DNA of 64,000 nucleotides, taken from assembly GCF_900108405.1 (NCBI RefSeq), contig NZ_FNXG01000002.1, positions 682,001 to 746,000 on the forward strand, read 5' to 3'. The notes below the pieces were generated by a model. That model did not search any database and was not told the DNA's origin. It saw only the letters and a program-made list of their open reading frames with translations. Positions within the stretch are counted from its first letter, which is position 1; every line of letters begins with the position of its first letter. Made by a program: the position numbers and the translations under genes. This document shows, piece by piece, positions 27,087 through 37,063 of the stretch. The DNA is from Paracoccus alkenifer (GTDB lineage Bacteria; Pseudomonadota; Alphaproteobacteria; Rhodobacterales; Rhodobacteraceae).

Positions 27087-27803
27087 TCAGATCGTGTCGA
27101 TGCCGATATAAAGCAGGCAATAGGGCACCGCGACCGGGCGTTCGGCGATGCGGTCAAGCTCGCCCACCGTCAGGCGGATCACCTCGCCATCGGGATAGCC
27201 GGCGCGCAGGACCAGCGCCACCTGCGTGCTGGCCGGATAAAGCCTGCGCGCCTGGGCGATCAGCTGCGGCAGGTCCAGCCCCATGCAGAACAGCACCCAG
27301 CTATCGGGCAGCGCCGCGCCCGGCTCTGCCGCCATGAAGGCCGCCAGCCCCGACAGCTGCAACCGCTGGCCCTGATCGTGCAGCAGCGACTGCGCCAGCG
27401 CCGCATTGGCGGCGTTGAAACTGGACACCCCCGGCACCAGCACCGGGTGCAGGTGCCGGAATGCGGTCAGATAGCCGCGATAGGGGCTGAACAGCGCCGC
27501 ATCACCGGATTCCAGCAAGACGATGATCTTGCCGGCGGCATGGGCAGCCTCGATCAGGGCGCGGATCTCGGCCTCTTGCGCGGCCACCTCGTCGGGAGAG
27601 GCCCGGCGCAGCGCAAGGTCGGTGAACAGGCCGTGGCCGCCGTCGACGACCTGCTTGCCGTCCAGCGCCGAGGCATATTGGCGGCGCACCGATTCCGAGG
27701 CGATGACCAGATCGGCCCGCTGCAACAGCTGCCAGCCGCGCAGCGTGATGTTGTCGGCCGTGCCGGCGCCGGCGTTGACGATATGGAAACCGCCCTGGGG
27801 CAT
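27087..27803 (-). CDS. Tetrapyrrole (precorrin-type) methylase family protein
   Basis: About 238 residues with the SAM-dependent tetrapyrrole methylase fold: GFHIVNAGAGTADNITLRGW (N-terminal GxGxxDxLTLR-like motif), ADLVIASESV, VVDGGHGLF, VLLESGDAALFSPYRGYLTA (GDP-like loop, here GDA) and VLVPGVSSFNAANAAL. It resembles precorrin-4 C11-methyltransferases, but the GDP is GDA and no other cobalamin gene is near, so it may be a divergent paralogue. The start at 27803 follows an AAGGAG ribosome-binding site; an upstream in-frame start at 27824 lies before that site. It follows the META-domain gene by 35 bp and may be co-transcribed. Confidence 0.75.
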   Translation of the reverse strand: MPQGGFHIVNAGAGTADNITLRGWQLLQRADLVIASESVRRQYASALDGKQVVDGGHGLFTDLALRRASPDEVAAQEAEIRALIEAAHAAGKIIVLLESGDAALFSPYRGYLTAFRHLHPVLVPGVSSFNAANAALAQSLLHDQGQRLQLSGLAAFMAAEPGAALPDSWVLFCMGLDLPQLIAQARRLYPASTQVALVLRAGYPDGEVIRLTVGELDRIAERPVAVPYCLLYIGIDTI

Positions 27804-27838
27804 GGTCTGCTCCTTTATCCGCATTGTGGCCGGCCTGT

Positions 27839-29062
27839 TCAGGGCCGGGTGGGCACGCCGGCCGGCACGGCGGTCAGCACCGGCCCGTCGCCGCCGGCGA
27901 TCAGCACCAGCGCGCCGCCGTTGTCGTCGTCAAAGTCAAAGCCGGTTACCCGGGTCAAAGCGGCGATGAACGCCTGTTCGCGCGCCATGGTATCGGGGTC
28001 GCAGGCCATCATCGTCAGCGGGCCGGGGGCGATGGTCAGGCCCTCGGCCGTCAGGGTCGCGGCGGCCCGATAGCGGTTGCAGCCGGTCGAGCCGGCGACG
28101 CCGTCGCCGTCAAAGCCCAGCGTCGCGCCGGCATCGGCGGGCAGGGGGGCGCCGTCCAGCGCGGTCACCCGCCACTCGCCGGCCAGCAGCGTCGCCGGAT
28201 CGCCGCCGCAGCCGTGCAGCTCGGCCCCGCCAGCCTGCACCGTCACCTGCTGCGGATGGGGCATCCCGGTCATCGAATCGCGGCAGATCCGCGGGGCAAG
28301 GGTGACCGTCAGCCCCTCGGCCGCCAGAACCGTGCCTTCGGGGCCATCGACGGCCGCGGGCAGGGGGGTGCGGATCTCGTCCCCGTCCTGCATCGCCAGC
28401 ACCATCCCTTCGGCGGTCAGGTCCAGCACCCAGCCCGGCTCGTTGCCACGCGCGATAAAGGGCAGGGTCGCCGGCAGCGCCACCGCCCGGCATTCCGGCA
28501 GCTCGTGCCCGGCGATGGTGACCAGCGCCGTGTTGCCCTTGGTCCAGACCATGGTTTCGGGATCCTTGCCGTCGCTGAATCGCGCCCCCGAGGCCGAGAC
28601 CGCCAGCGGCAGCTCATGCACCACCCCGCCCAGCCGCAGCCGCGCCATGTCGCCGGCAAAGCCCAGGTCAAGCTCGGTTTCGCCGCAGCGCAACCGGCTG
28701 GCAAAGCCCAGCGGCACAAAGGGTTCCAGCGCGATCATCCCCAGGTCCAGCGCCTCGTCCCCGGCCGGCACCGCGACCGGCGGCGCCACCCACTGCGCCA
28801 CCCCGCCCACCAGAATCGCGGCGCGCAGGAACTGCGCCCCGGTATCGTCGGTAGAGACGGCGAAGGGCAGCGGCACCTGCCGGCCGTCGCTGGCGGCACG
28901 GGATTCGCCGGTGATGCCGCCGGGGCCGCTGACCTCGACCACCAGCTCGGCCGAGGGGTCCAGGGCGATACGCTGCCGATAGCTCACCTGTCCGGTGATG
29001 TCGCGGGCGGCGGCCGGCAGGGACAGGCCGCTCAGCAGCAGGGCAAGCGCAAGATGGCGCAT
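27839..29062 (-). CDS. Secreted multidomain protein: YbaY-, MliC-like and META domains
   Basis: About 407 residues with a Sec leader (MRHLALALLLSGLSLPAAAR); I place the start there (29062), not at 29176. Domain order as I read it: YbaY-type beta domain (ITGQVSYRQRIALDPSAELV); MliC-like lysozyme-inhibitor fold (FASRLRCGETELDLGF ... MVWTKGNTALVTIAGHELPEC, two Cys); COG3650-like domain (FIARGNEPGWVLDL); C-terminal META domain (LLAGEWRVTALDGAPLP; GSTGCNRYRA; MMACDPDTMAREQAFIAAL). No lipobox Cys after the leader, so periplasmic rather than lipoprotein. Envelope-stress or lysozyme-resistance role inferred. Confidence 0.75.
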   Translation of the reverse strand: MRHLALALLLSGLSLPAAARDITGQVSYRQRIALDPSAELVVEVSGPGGITGESRAASDGRQVPLPFAVSTDDTGAQFLRAAILVGGVAQWVAPPVAVPAGDEALDLGMIALEPFVPLGFASRLRCGETELDLGFAGDMARLRLGGVVHELPLAVSASGARFSDGKDPETMVWTKGNTALVTIAGHELPECRAVALPATLPFIARGNEPGWVLDLTAEGMVLAMQDGDEIRTPLPAAVDGPEGTVLAAEGLTVTLAPRICRDSMTGMPHPQQVTVQAGGAELHGCGGDPATLLAGEWRVTALDGAPLPADAGATLGFDGDGVAGSTGCNRYRAAATLTAEGLTIAPGPLTMMACDPDTMAREQAFIAALTRVTGFDFDDDNGGALVLIAGGDGPVLTAVPAGVPTRP

Positions 29063-29223
29063 CGGCAGGATCCTTTTTTCGCAGACCCGCAGCACCGCGG
29101 GCAGGCCGGGCCGCAACGGGCCGGCGGACGACAGATGGCGGCACAATTGCCCGCCCGCCCCGGGGCCGCAAGTCACGAGGCGGCGATGGGGCGGCGGCAG
29201 GGTGCCCCCGCCGCCGCCCGCGA

Positions 29224-30003
29224 TCAGCCCCGCAGGGTGGTCAGCCCGCCGCTGTCCAGCCGGCGCAGCGACAGGTCCAGCTTGGCCTCGGCCTCGCGGA
29301 TCTCGCGCGAGGCGCGGCGCAGATAGTTCACATGTTCATGGGCTGCCGCGCGGGCGGCATCGGGCTGTTTCTCGACGATTGCCCGGGCGATAGCCAGATG
29401 CTGGTCGCGCAGCAGATCGCGCACATAGGGGATGGTGAACAGGCGCTGGCGGTTGTGCATCACGTCGATCCGCAGATTTCCCGACAGCGCCCGCATGATC
29501 TGCAACAGCACCAGATTGTGGCTGGCCTCGTAGATGGCGATATGCAGCTCGGCGTCGGCCTCGGCCTCGGCGGCGGGGTCGTTGGCCTCGTGCGCGGTCT
29601 CGATCAGGGCGATGCAGTTGCGGATCTGCTGGATGTCCAGCTCGTTCGCGCGCTCGGCCGCCATCGCCGCCGCCGAGCTTTCCACGACATCGCGGAATTC
29701 CAGATAGTCGTCGGCGACCTCGCTGCGTTCGGCCAGCATCCGGATCAGCGGATCCGCAATGCTGGCGGCGCCCAGCTGCGCCACCATCAGCGACCGGCCC
29801 TGCTTGACCAGCAGCCCGTGTTCTTCAAGCGCCTTGAGCGCATCGCGCAGCGTCGGACGCGACACGTTCAGCCGCGCCGCCAGCTCGCGTTCGGGCAGCA
29901 GCGGCTCGCCCGGACGCAGCGAGCCTTCGAGGATCAGGTCTTCGATGTGCTTGCGCACGACATCGGCCGCCCGTTCAGGGCGGATCGGCTTGCTTTCGCT
30001 CAT
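29224..30003 (-). CDS. GntR-family regulator, FadR/FCD type (GlcC/LldR-like)
   Basis: About 259 residues. The winged helix-turn-helix is at the N-terminus (VVRKHIEDLILEGSLRPGEP, then LPERELAARLNVSRPTLRDA) and the all-helical FCD effector domain follows (EFRDVVESSAAAMAAERANE; ELHIAIYEASHNLVLLQIMR). FCD regulators of this type respond to small hydroxy acids. Divergence from the permease-glcDEF operon makes glycolate or lactate the likely effector. I choose the ATG at 30003; the GTG at 30030 falls in the putative operator. Confidence 0.9.
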   Translation of the reverse strand: MSESKPIRPERAADVVRKHIEDLILEGSLRPGEPLLPERELAARLNVSRPTLRDALKALEEHGLLVKQGRSLMVAQLGAASIADPLIRMLAERSEVADDYLEFRDVVESSAAAMAAERANELDIQQIRNCIALIETAHEANDPAAEAEADAELHIAIYEASHNLVLLQIMRALSGNLRIDVMHNRQRLFTIPYVRDLLRDQHLAIARAIVEKQPDAARAAAHEHVNYLRRASREIREAEAKLDLSLRRLDSGGLTTLRG

Positions 30004-30017
30004 CGGCGCGGTTTCCG

Positions 30018-30038
30018 TTGGTATCTGCACATTACCAA
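30018..30038. promoter_or_regulatory. Inverted repeat, candidate operator of the FCD regulator
   Basis: TTGGTA (30018-30023), nine bases, TACCAA (30033-30038) form a perfect 6-bp inverted repeat just upstream of the regulator start. Related half-sites (TTACCAAA, ATTACCG) recur at about 30122-30137, nearer the permease gene, so there may be two operators, as for LldR/GlcC-type regulators. Confidence 0.5.
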
Positions 30039-30237
30039 TAGCTTGACTGCCGGCACGCAGGCAATGCGCTTTCGGAACAAGAAAAGTTCAGTTGCCTGTT
30101 GACCGGCGTGGGCAAATCATTTTACCAAACATTACCGTCGGTCTGGGAGGGCCGAACAGTCAAAACAGAAACTTGTCGCAGCGAGGGGGCCGGGCCACTC
30201 AGCCGGGCCATGCGGCGTTCAGGGAGGAGATGGCCGG

Positions 30238-31932
30238 ATGAGCTCTGGTTTCTTGGCGTTATTGGCATTCTTGCCGATTCTGACGGCAGGCGTCCTGCTG
30301 GTGGGCTTTCGGATGCCTGCCAAATATGTGATGCCCTTGACCTATCTGATTGCGGTCGTGGTGGCGCTGGCCGCCTGGGGGGTCAGCCCCAACCGCGTGA
30401 TCGCGTCGTCGCTGCAAGGGCTGCTGCAAAGCGTCGGCCTGCTGTGGATCATCTTCGGCGCGCTGCTGCTGCTGAACACGCTGAAACATTCGGGCGCGAT
30501 TTCCACCATCCGCTCGGGCTTTACGGCGATCAGCCCTGACCGGCGGGTGCAGGTGATCCTGATCGCCTGGCTGTTCGGGTCGTTCATCGAGGGTGCCTCG
30601 GGCTTTGGCACGCCGGCCGCCGTCGCGGCCCCGCTGATGGTCGCGGTCGGGTTTCCCGCCATGGCCGCCGTGGTTTTCGGGATGATGATCCAGTCGACGC
30701 CGGTGTCCTTTGGCGCGGTCGGCACGCCGCTGATCGTGGGCGTTCAGGTCGGGCTGGACCAGAGCGCAATCACCGAAGAACTGGTCGAGGTCGGCTCGAC
30801 CTGGCAGCATTTCTTCCATGTCATCACGTCGGAAGTGGCGATCATCCACGCGATCTGCGGGACGTTCATGCCGCTGTTCCTCGTTCTCATCATGACGCGG
30901 TTCTTCGGCAAGAACAAATCCTGGACCGAGGGGCTGTCCATCCTGCCCTTTGCGATCCTGGGCGCCTTTGCGATGACCGTGCCCTATGTGCTGGCGGCGG
31001 TGTTCCTGGGGGCCGAGTTCCCGTCGGTGATCGGCGGGCTTGTCGGGCTGTTCGTGATGACCATGGCGGCGAAAAAGGGGTTCCTGCTGCCGCGCGACAC
31101 CTGGGATTTCCCCGATGTGTCGGAATGGTCCAAGGACTGGTTCGGCAAGGTCGACATCAAGCTGGAAGAGCTGACCAGGCGCAAGATCTCGCTGGCGATG
31201 GCCTGGGCGCCCTATGTCATCCTGGCGGTGGTGCTGGTGCTCAGCCGGACCGTCAAGCCGTTCGGCGACCTGCTGAAATCGGCCAATGTGATGTTCAGCA
31301 ACATCATGGGCGAACAGGGGGTCAGCGGGGATTTCTCGCTGCTGCATTCGCCGGGCGGCATCCTGGTGATGATCTGCCTGCTGACCATCGTGCTGCACCG
31401 GATGTCGCTGGCCGGCTTTGCCAATGCCGTGCGCGAAAGCAGCGGCACGATCCTCGGCGCCGGTTTCGTGCTGATCTTTACCGTGCCGATGGTGCGGATC
31501 CTGATCAACTCGGGCGTCAACGCCAATGACCTGCAAAGCATGCCCGTGCTGGTCGCGGACTGGGTCTCGAACCAGGTCGGGTCCGTCTATCCGTTCTTTG
31601 CCCCCGCAGTGGGCGCGCTTGGCGCCTTTCTTGCCGGGTCGAACACCGTCAGCAACCTGATGCTCAGCCAGTTCCAGTTCTCGGTCGCCGGCGGGCTGGG
31701 GATTTCGGGCGCGCTGATGGTGGCGGGTCAGTCGGTCGGCGCGGCCGCCGGCAACATGATCGCCATCCACAACGTGGTCGCCGCCTCGGCCACCGTCGGC
31801 CTGCTGGGCCGCGAAGGGGCGACGCTGCGCATCACGATCCTGCCCACCATCTACTATCTGACCCTGGCGGGGTTGCTGCTCAGCATCGGGTTCTACGTCT
31901 TCGGGATCACCGATCCGCTGACCGTGCGCTGA
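30238..31932 (+). CDS. L-lactate/glycolate permease (LldP/GlcA family)
   Basis: A 564-residue inner-membrane carrier with about a dozen or more hydrophobic helices. [20 protein letters not shown] is the LctP-family signature, and [20 protein letters not shown] and [20 protein letters not shown] are conserved. The family imports lactate, glycolate and other 2-hydroxyacids with protons. Its place directly upstream of glcD-glcE-glcF, and of the glyoxylate-consuming bhc genes, favours glycolate. First gene of the operon, with the FCD regulator divergent. Confidence 0.9.
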   Translation: MSSGFLALLAFLPILTAGVLLVGFRMPAKYVMPLTYLIAVVVALAAWGVSPNRVIASSLQGLLQSVGLLWIIFGALLLLNTLKHSGAISTIRSGFTAISPDRRVQVILIAWLFGSFIEGASGFGTPAAVAAPLMVAVGFPAMAAVVFGMMIQSTPVSFGAVGTPLIVGVQVGLDQSAITEELVEVGSTWQHFFHVITSEVAIIHAICGTFMPLFLVLIMTRFFGKNKSWTEGLSILPFAILGAFAMTVPYVLAAVFLGAEFPSVIGGLVGLFVMTMAAKKGFLLPRDTWDFPDVSEWSKDWFGKVDIKLEELTRRKISLAMAWAPYVILAVVLVLSRTVKPFGDLLKSANVMFSNIMGEQGVSGDFSLLHSPGGILVMICLLTIVLHRMSLAGFANAVRESSGTILGAGFVLIFTVPMVRILINSGVNANDLQSMPVLVADWVSNQVGSVYPFFAPAVGALGAFLAGSNTVSNLMLSQFQFSVAGGLGISGALMVAGQSVGAAAGNMIAIHNVVAASATVGLLGREGATLRITILPTIYYLTLAGLLLSIGFYVFGITDPLTVR

Positions 31933-31994
31933 ACCTTTCGGCGGGCGCCACCCCGGCGCCCGCCGGACCGCGGGACCAACAAAGGAGACAGCCG

Positions 31995-33449
31995 ATGTCG
32001 ACCATTGCCATGCCAGCCCCCGATGCGACCATCATCGCCCGCAAGCCTCAGATCGTCGCGGCGCTGCTGGCGGCGCTGCCGGCCGATACCGTCATCTCGG
32101 ACCCCGAAGAAACCCGCGCCTATGAATGCGACGCGCTGACGGCCTATCGCTGCCCGCCGCTGGCGGTGGTGCTGCCGCGCACCACCGACGAGGTGGCGAC
32201 CGCCATGCGCATCTGTCACGACATGAAAGTGCCCGTGATCCCGCGCGGCGCCGGCACCTCGCTGGCCGGGGGCGCGCTGCCGACGGCCGACAGCGTGGTC
32301 ATCGGCACCATGCGCCTGCGCGAATTTCTGGAAATCGACACTGCCAACCGCTTTATCCGGGTGCAGACCGGCGTCACCAACCTGTCGGTCAGCGCCGAGT
32401 TGGAACCCGAGGGGTTCTTTTACGCGCCCGATCCGTCGTCCCAGCTGGCCTGCACGATCGCCGGCAATATCGGGATGAACTCGGGCGGGGCGCATTGCCT
32501 GAAATACGGGGTGACGACGAACAACCTGCTGGGGGTGCGCATGGTGCTGGCCACCGGCGAGATCGTCGAGCTGGGCGGCCCGCATCCGGGGGGCACCGAC
32601 CTTGACCTGCTGGGCCTGATCTGCGGATCCGAGGGACAGCTGGCCATCGTGACCGAGGCGACGCTGCGCATCCTGCCGCGCCCCGAAGGCGCGCGCCCGA
32701 TGCTGATCGGCTTTGACGATGCCGAGGTCGCCGGGGAATGCGTGGCGCGGATCATCCGCTCGGGCCTTATCCCGGTTGCCATCGAATACATGGACGACGT
32801 GTGCCTGCGCGCGGTCGAATCCTTTGCCAAGGCCGGCTATCCCGATTGCACCGCCGTGCTGATCGTCGAGGTCGAGGGCTCCGAGGCCGAGATCGCCGAC
32901 CAGATCGAGCGCATCCACGCCATCGCCTCTGAACTGAACCCCGTCGAATTTCGCAGCAGCCGTAACGAGGCTGAATCCCTTGCCATCTGGAAAGGGCGCA
33001 AGGCCGCGTTTGGCGCCATGGGGCGGCTGGGCGATTACCTGTGTCTGGACGGCACCGTGCCGGTGTCGAAACTGCCCTATACGCTGCGGCGCATCGGCGA
33101 GATGTCCAAGGAATACGGGCTCGAGGTCGCCAACGTCTTTCACGCTGGTGACGGCAACATGCATCCGCTGATCCTGTTCGACGCCAACCGGCCCGGCGAT
33201 CTGGAACGGGCCGAGGCTTTCGGGGCCGAAATCCTGAAGCTCTGCGTCGATGTCGGCGGCTGCCTGACCGGCGAACATGGCGTCGGCATCGAGAAACGCG
33301 ACCTGATGACCAGTCAATACGCGCCCGACGACATGGCGATCCAGATGGAAATCAAGGACGTATTCGACCCCGGCTGGCTGCTCAACCCCGCCAAGGTGTT
33401 CCCGCTTGCCGCCAGCGAACCCTATCGCGCGCGGGCGGCGCAACGGTGA
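31995..33449 (+). CDS. glcD: Glycolate oxidase, FAD subunit GlcD
   Basis: A 484-residue FAD-linked oxidase of the vanillyl-alcohol-oxidase (PCMH) fold. The FAD-binding loop PRGAGTSLAGGALP is at about residue 82, CTIAGNIGMNSGGAHCLKYG follows, and the C-terminal half has NVFHAGDGNMHPLILFD and GCLTGEHGVGIEKRDLM, the GlcD/D-lactate-dehydrogenase signature. It oxidises glycolate to glyoxylate, with electrons leaving through GlcE/GlcF to quinone. The AAAGGAG site upstream supports the ATG at 31995. Confidence 0.93.
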   Translation: MSTIAMPAPDATIIARKPQIVAALLAALPADTVISDPEETRAYECDALTAYRCPPLAVVLPRTTDEVATAMRICHDMKVPVIPRGAGTSLAGGALPTADSVVIGTMRLREFLEIDTANRFIRVQTGVTNLSVSAELEPEGFFYAPDPSSQLACTIAGNIGMNSGGAHCLKYGVTTNNLLGVRMVLATGEIVELGGPHPGGTDLDLLGLICGSEGQLAIVTEATLRILPRPEGARPMLIGFDDAEVAGECVARIIRSGLIPVAIEYMDDVCLRAVESFAKAGYPDCTAVLIVEVEGSEAEIADQIERIHAIASELNPVEFRSSRNEAESLAIWKGRKAAFGAMGRLGDYLCLDGTVPVSKLPYTLRRIGEMSKEYGLEVANVFHAGDGNMHPLILFDANRPGDLERAEAFGAEILKLCVDVGGCLTGEHGVGIEKRDLMTSQYAPDDMAIQMEIKDVFDPGWLLNPAKVFPLAASEPYRARAAQR

Positions 33450-34612
33450 TGGCCATGCCCGAATCCGCCTGTGCCTCCGCCCCCACCCCCGCCACGCTTG
33501 CCCCGCAAACCGAGGCCGAGCTGTCGGCCCAGGTCGCGCAATGCCACGCATCGGCGCGCGCGCTCGAAATCGCCGGCGGCGGGACCAGAACCCGCCGCGC
33601 GGCCGTCCCGGCCGCAACGCAGCTGACGACCAGCGCCATCTCCGGCGTTGTCGCCTATGAGCCGGGCGAGCTGACGCTGATCGCCCGCGCCGGGACGCCG
33701 CTTGACCAGATCGAGCAGCTGCTGGCCGCCCAAGGCCAGGCGCTGGCGTTCGAGCCGATGGACCACCGGGTGCTGCTTGGCTCGAACGGCACGCCGACGC
33801 TGGGGGGCATGGTCGCGGCCAATATCTCGGGGCCGCGGCGGTTGCAGGCCGGCGCCTGCCGCGACCATCTGCTGGGGGTGCGGTTCGTCGACGGCCGCGG
33901 CCGGGTCATCAAGAACGGCGGCCGCGTGATGAAGAACGTGACCGGGATGGACCTGGCCAAGCTGATGTGCGGCGCAAACGGCACTCTCGGCATCCTGACC
34001 GAGGTGGCGCTGAAGGCCCTGCCCATGGCCGAAAGCCAGCAGACGCTGGCCTTTGCCGGCGTGACCCCCGATGCGGCGGTCGGTATCTTTTCGGCCGCTC
34101 TGGCAACGCCGTTCGAGGTGTCGGGCGCGGCCTTTCATGACGGCACGGCATGGCTGCGCATCGAGGGGCTGACCCGTCAGGTCGCCTATCGCCGCGAGCG
34201 CCTGTCGGCGCTGCTGCGCGACCATGCGATCGAGATCGTGGACGAGACCGCCAGCCGCCAGCTGTGGCGCGATCTGCGCGATGTCCGGCATTTTGCGGGC
34301 AGCGACGCGGCGGTGTGGCGTATCCACGTCAAGCCGACGGATGCGCCCGCGGTGCTGAAGGCGCTGGATATGCTGGGCGGTCAGGCGTCGCTGGACTGGG
34401 GCGGCGGGCTGATCTGGTATGCGGGCAATGCCGCCGCGGCCGCCGTGCGCCAGGCCGCCGGCGCGGGCGTGGCGGTGCCGGTCCGGCCGGCGCCGGGGAC
34501 CGATCTGCCGCCCCATCCGCCCCAAGCCCCCGGTGTCGCCGCGCTGACCGCGGCCATCCGCCGGACCTTTGACCCCGCCGGGATTCTCAATCCCGGCCAG
34601 ATGGGCAGCTGA
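33449..34612 (+). CDS. glcE: Glycolate oxidase, FAD-binding subunit GlcE
   Basis: About 387 residues. A second, shorter FAD-binding PCMH domain includes AGTPLDQIEQLLAA, GSNGTPTLGGMVAANISGPR and the KNGGRVMKNVTGMDLAKLMC region typical of GlcE. The C-terminus LTAAIRRTFDPAGILNPGQM is the family ending. The start overlaps the glcD stop (TGATG). A GTG one codon earlier is an alternative. Needed with GlcD and GlcF for membrane glycolate dehydrogenase. Confidence 0.92.
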   Translation: MAMPESACASAPTPATLAPQTEAELSAQVAQCHASARALEIAGGGTRTRRAAVPAATQLTTSAISGVVAYEPGELTLIARAGTPLDQIEQLLAAQGQALAFEPMDHRVLLGSNGTPTLGGMVAANISGPRRLQAGACRDHLLGVRFVDGRGRVIKNGGRVMKNVTGMDLAKLMCGANGTLGILTEVALKALPMAESQQTLAFAGVTPDAAVGIFSAALATPFEVSGAAFHDGTAWLRIEGLTRQVAYRRERLSALLRDHAIEIVDETASRQLWRDLRDVRHFAGSDAAVWRIHVKPTDAPAVLKALDMLGGQASLDWGGGLIWYAGNAAAAAVRQAAGAGVAVPVRPAPGTDLPPHPPQAPGVAALTAAIRRTFDPAGILNPGQMGS

Positions 34613-34613
34613 G

Positions 34614-35954
<1,341 letters not shown>

Positions 35955-35972
35955 CGGGGCGGCCCGGCCGCG

Positions 35973-36872
35973 TCAGCCCTGCACGGGCGGGGTGACGGCC
36001 GGGGTCACAGCCGGGGTTACGGCCGGGGCATCCGTCGCCGGGGCAGGGGCCGCGGGGGCAGGGGTGGGCGCGCCCAGCAGGCGCGACACTTCGGCCGCAG
36101 CCATGGCCACCAGCCCGCCGATCTCGCGCACCCTCTGGTCGGGCATCCTTATGGTTGGCCCCGACACCGATATTCCGGCCACCGCCTCGCCATGGCCGTT
36201 GATGATCGCAGCCGCGACGCAGCGCATCCCGACCGTGCGTTCCTCATCGTCAAAGGCATAGCCGCGGCTGCGGGTCCTGGCGATGTCCGCCTGCATCTGC
36301 CCGGCATCCGCCACCGTCCGGTCGGTAAACCGGGTAAAGCTGGCCGTCCGCAGGAACCCGGCCAGCCGTTCCTCGGCAAAGGCGCCAAGCAGCGCCTTGC
36401 CGATCCCCGACGCATGCAGGGGCGAGCGCGTTCCCGGCGGGAAAAAGGCGCGGATGGTCTCGTGCGTTTCCACCTGGCTGACGAACAGCACATCGCCGTC
36501 GCGCTCGATCCCCAGATTCGAGGTCTCGCCGGTGCGGGCCATCAGATCGCGCATCACCGGGCGGCTGCGCTCGACGATATTGGTGCGCCGCAGAAAGGCC
36601 GAGCCCAGCCGGAACGCCTCGGCGGCGATGAACCATTCCTGCTTGTCGGGATTGCTTTCGACATAGCGCCGCTGTTCCAGCGTCGCCAGAACCCGATACA
36701 TCGTCGAGGGCGATTCATCCAGATGGGCCGCCAGTTCGGTCAGGGTGATGCCTTCGTGCCGGGCCAGCGCCTCAAGCACGTCAAGCGCCCGGTTGAGCGA
36801 CTGGATGCCCGTGGCCTGCGCGTCCGAGGGGCTGTTGCGGGGCCGCCCGCGGCGGCGGACAGGTTGCTGCAT
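35973..36872 (-). CDS. bhcR: IclR-family regulator BhcR
   Basis: About 299 residues. The IclR helix-turn-helix (LNRALDVLEALARHEGITLT, then ELAAHLDESPSTMYRVLATL) is followed by the effector domain (FPPGTRSPLHASGIGKALLG; GVPISVSGP-like AGISVSGPTIRM). Its divergence from bhcABCD matches the P. denitrificans arrangement, where BhcR controls the cluster with glyoxylate as signal. I choose MQQPVRRRGRPR at 36872 as start. The C-terminus ends in an unusual Ala/Pro/Thr/Val repeat (AVTP units) of about 30 residues not part of the fold. Confidence 0.88.
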   Translation of the reverse strand: MQQPVRRRGRPRNSPSDAQATGIQSLNRALDVLEALARHEGITLTELAAHLDESPSTMYRVLATLEQRRYVESNPDKQEWFIAAEAFRLGSAFLRRTNIVERSRPVMRDLMARTGETSNLGIERDGDVLFVSQVETHETIRAFFPPGTRSPLHASGIGKALLGAFAEERLAGFLRTASFTRFTDRTVADAGQMQADIARTRSRGYAFDDEERTVGMRCVAAAIINGHGEAVAGISVSGPTIRMPDQRVREIGGLVAMAAAEVSRLLGAPTPAPAAPAPATDAPAVTPAVTPAVTPPVQG

Positions 36873-36966
36873 GGGGCGAATCCCTGTGGCGTGATGATCG
36901 GCGAAAATAATCCATGAAATCCCACGCCGCGCAATGAAAAAATACAAGCATCTGTTATTTCACTTG

Positions 36967-37006
36967 TTTTTGAATTATCTACAAAAATAAAAAACGATTT
37001 CAAAAA
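36967..37006. promoter_or_regulatory. AT-rich bhcR-bhcA control region with inverted repeat
   Basis: TTTTTGAA (36967-36974) and TTCAAAAA (36999-37006) are perfect inverted 8-mers about three helical turns apart, in a strongly AT-rich 100-bp block between bhcR and bhcA. It is the likely promoter and BhcR-binding region. AT-rich tracts can give such repeats by chance. Confidence 0.4.
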
Positions 37007-37063
37007 AATTTACGCAGCTTGAACCCTGTGCTAGCTGTCAAGGCAACCACGGAGGAGAGCGCG

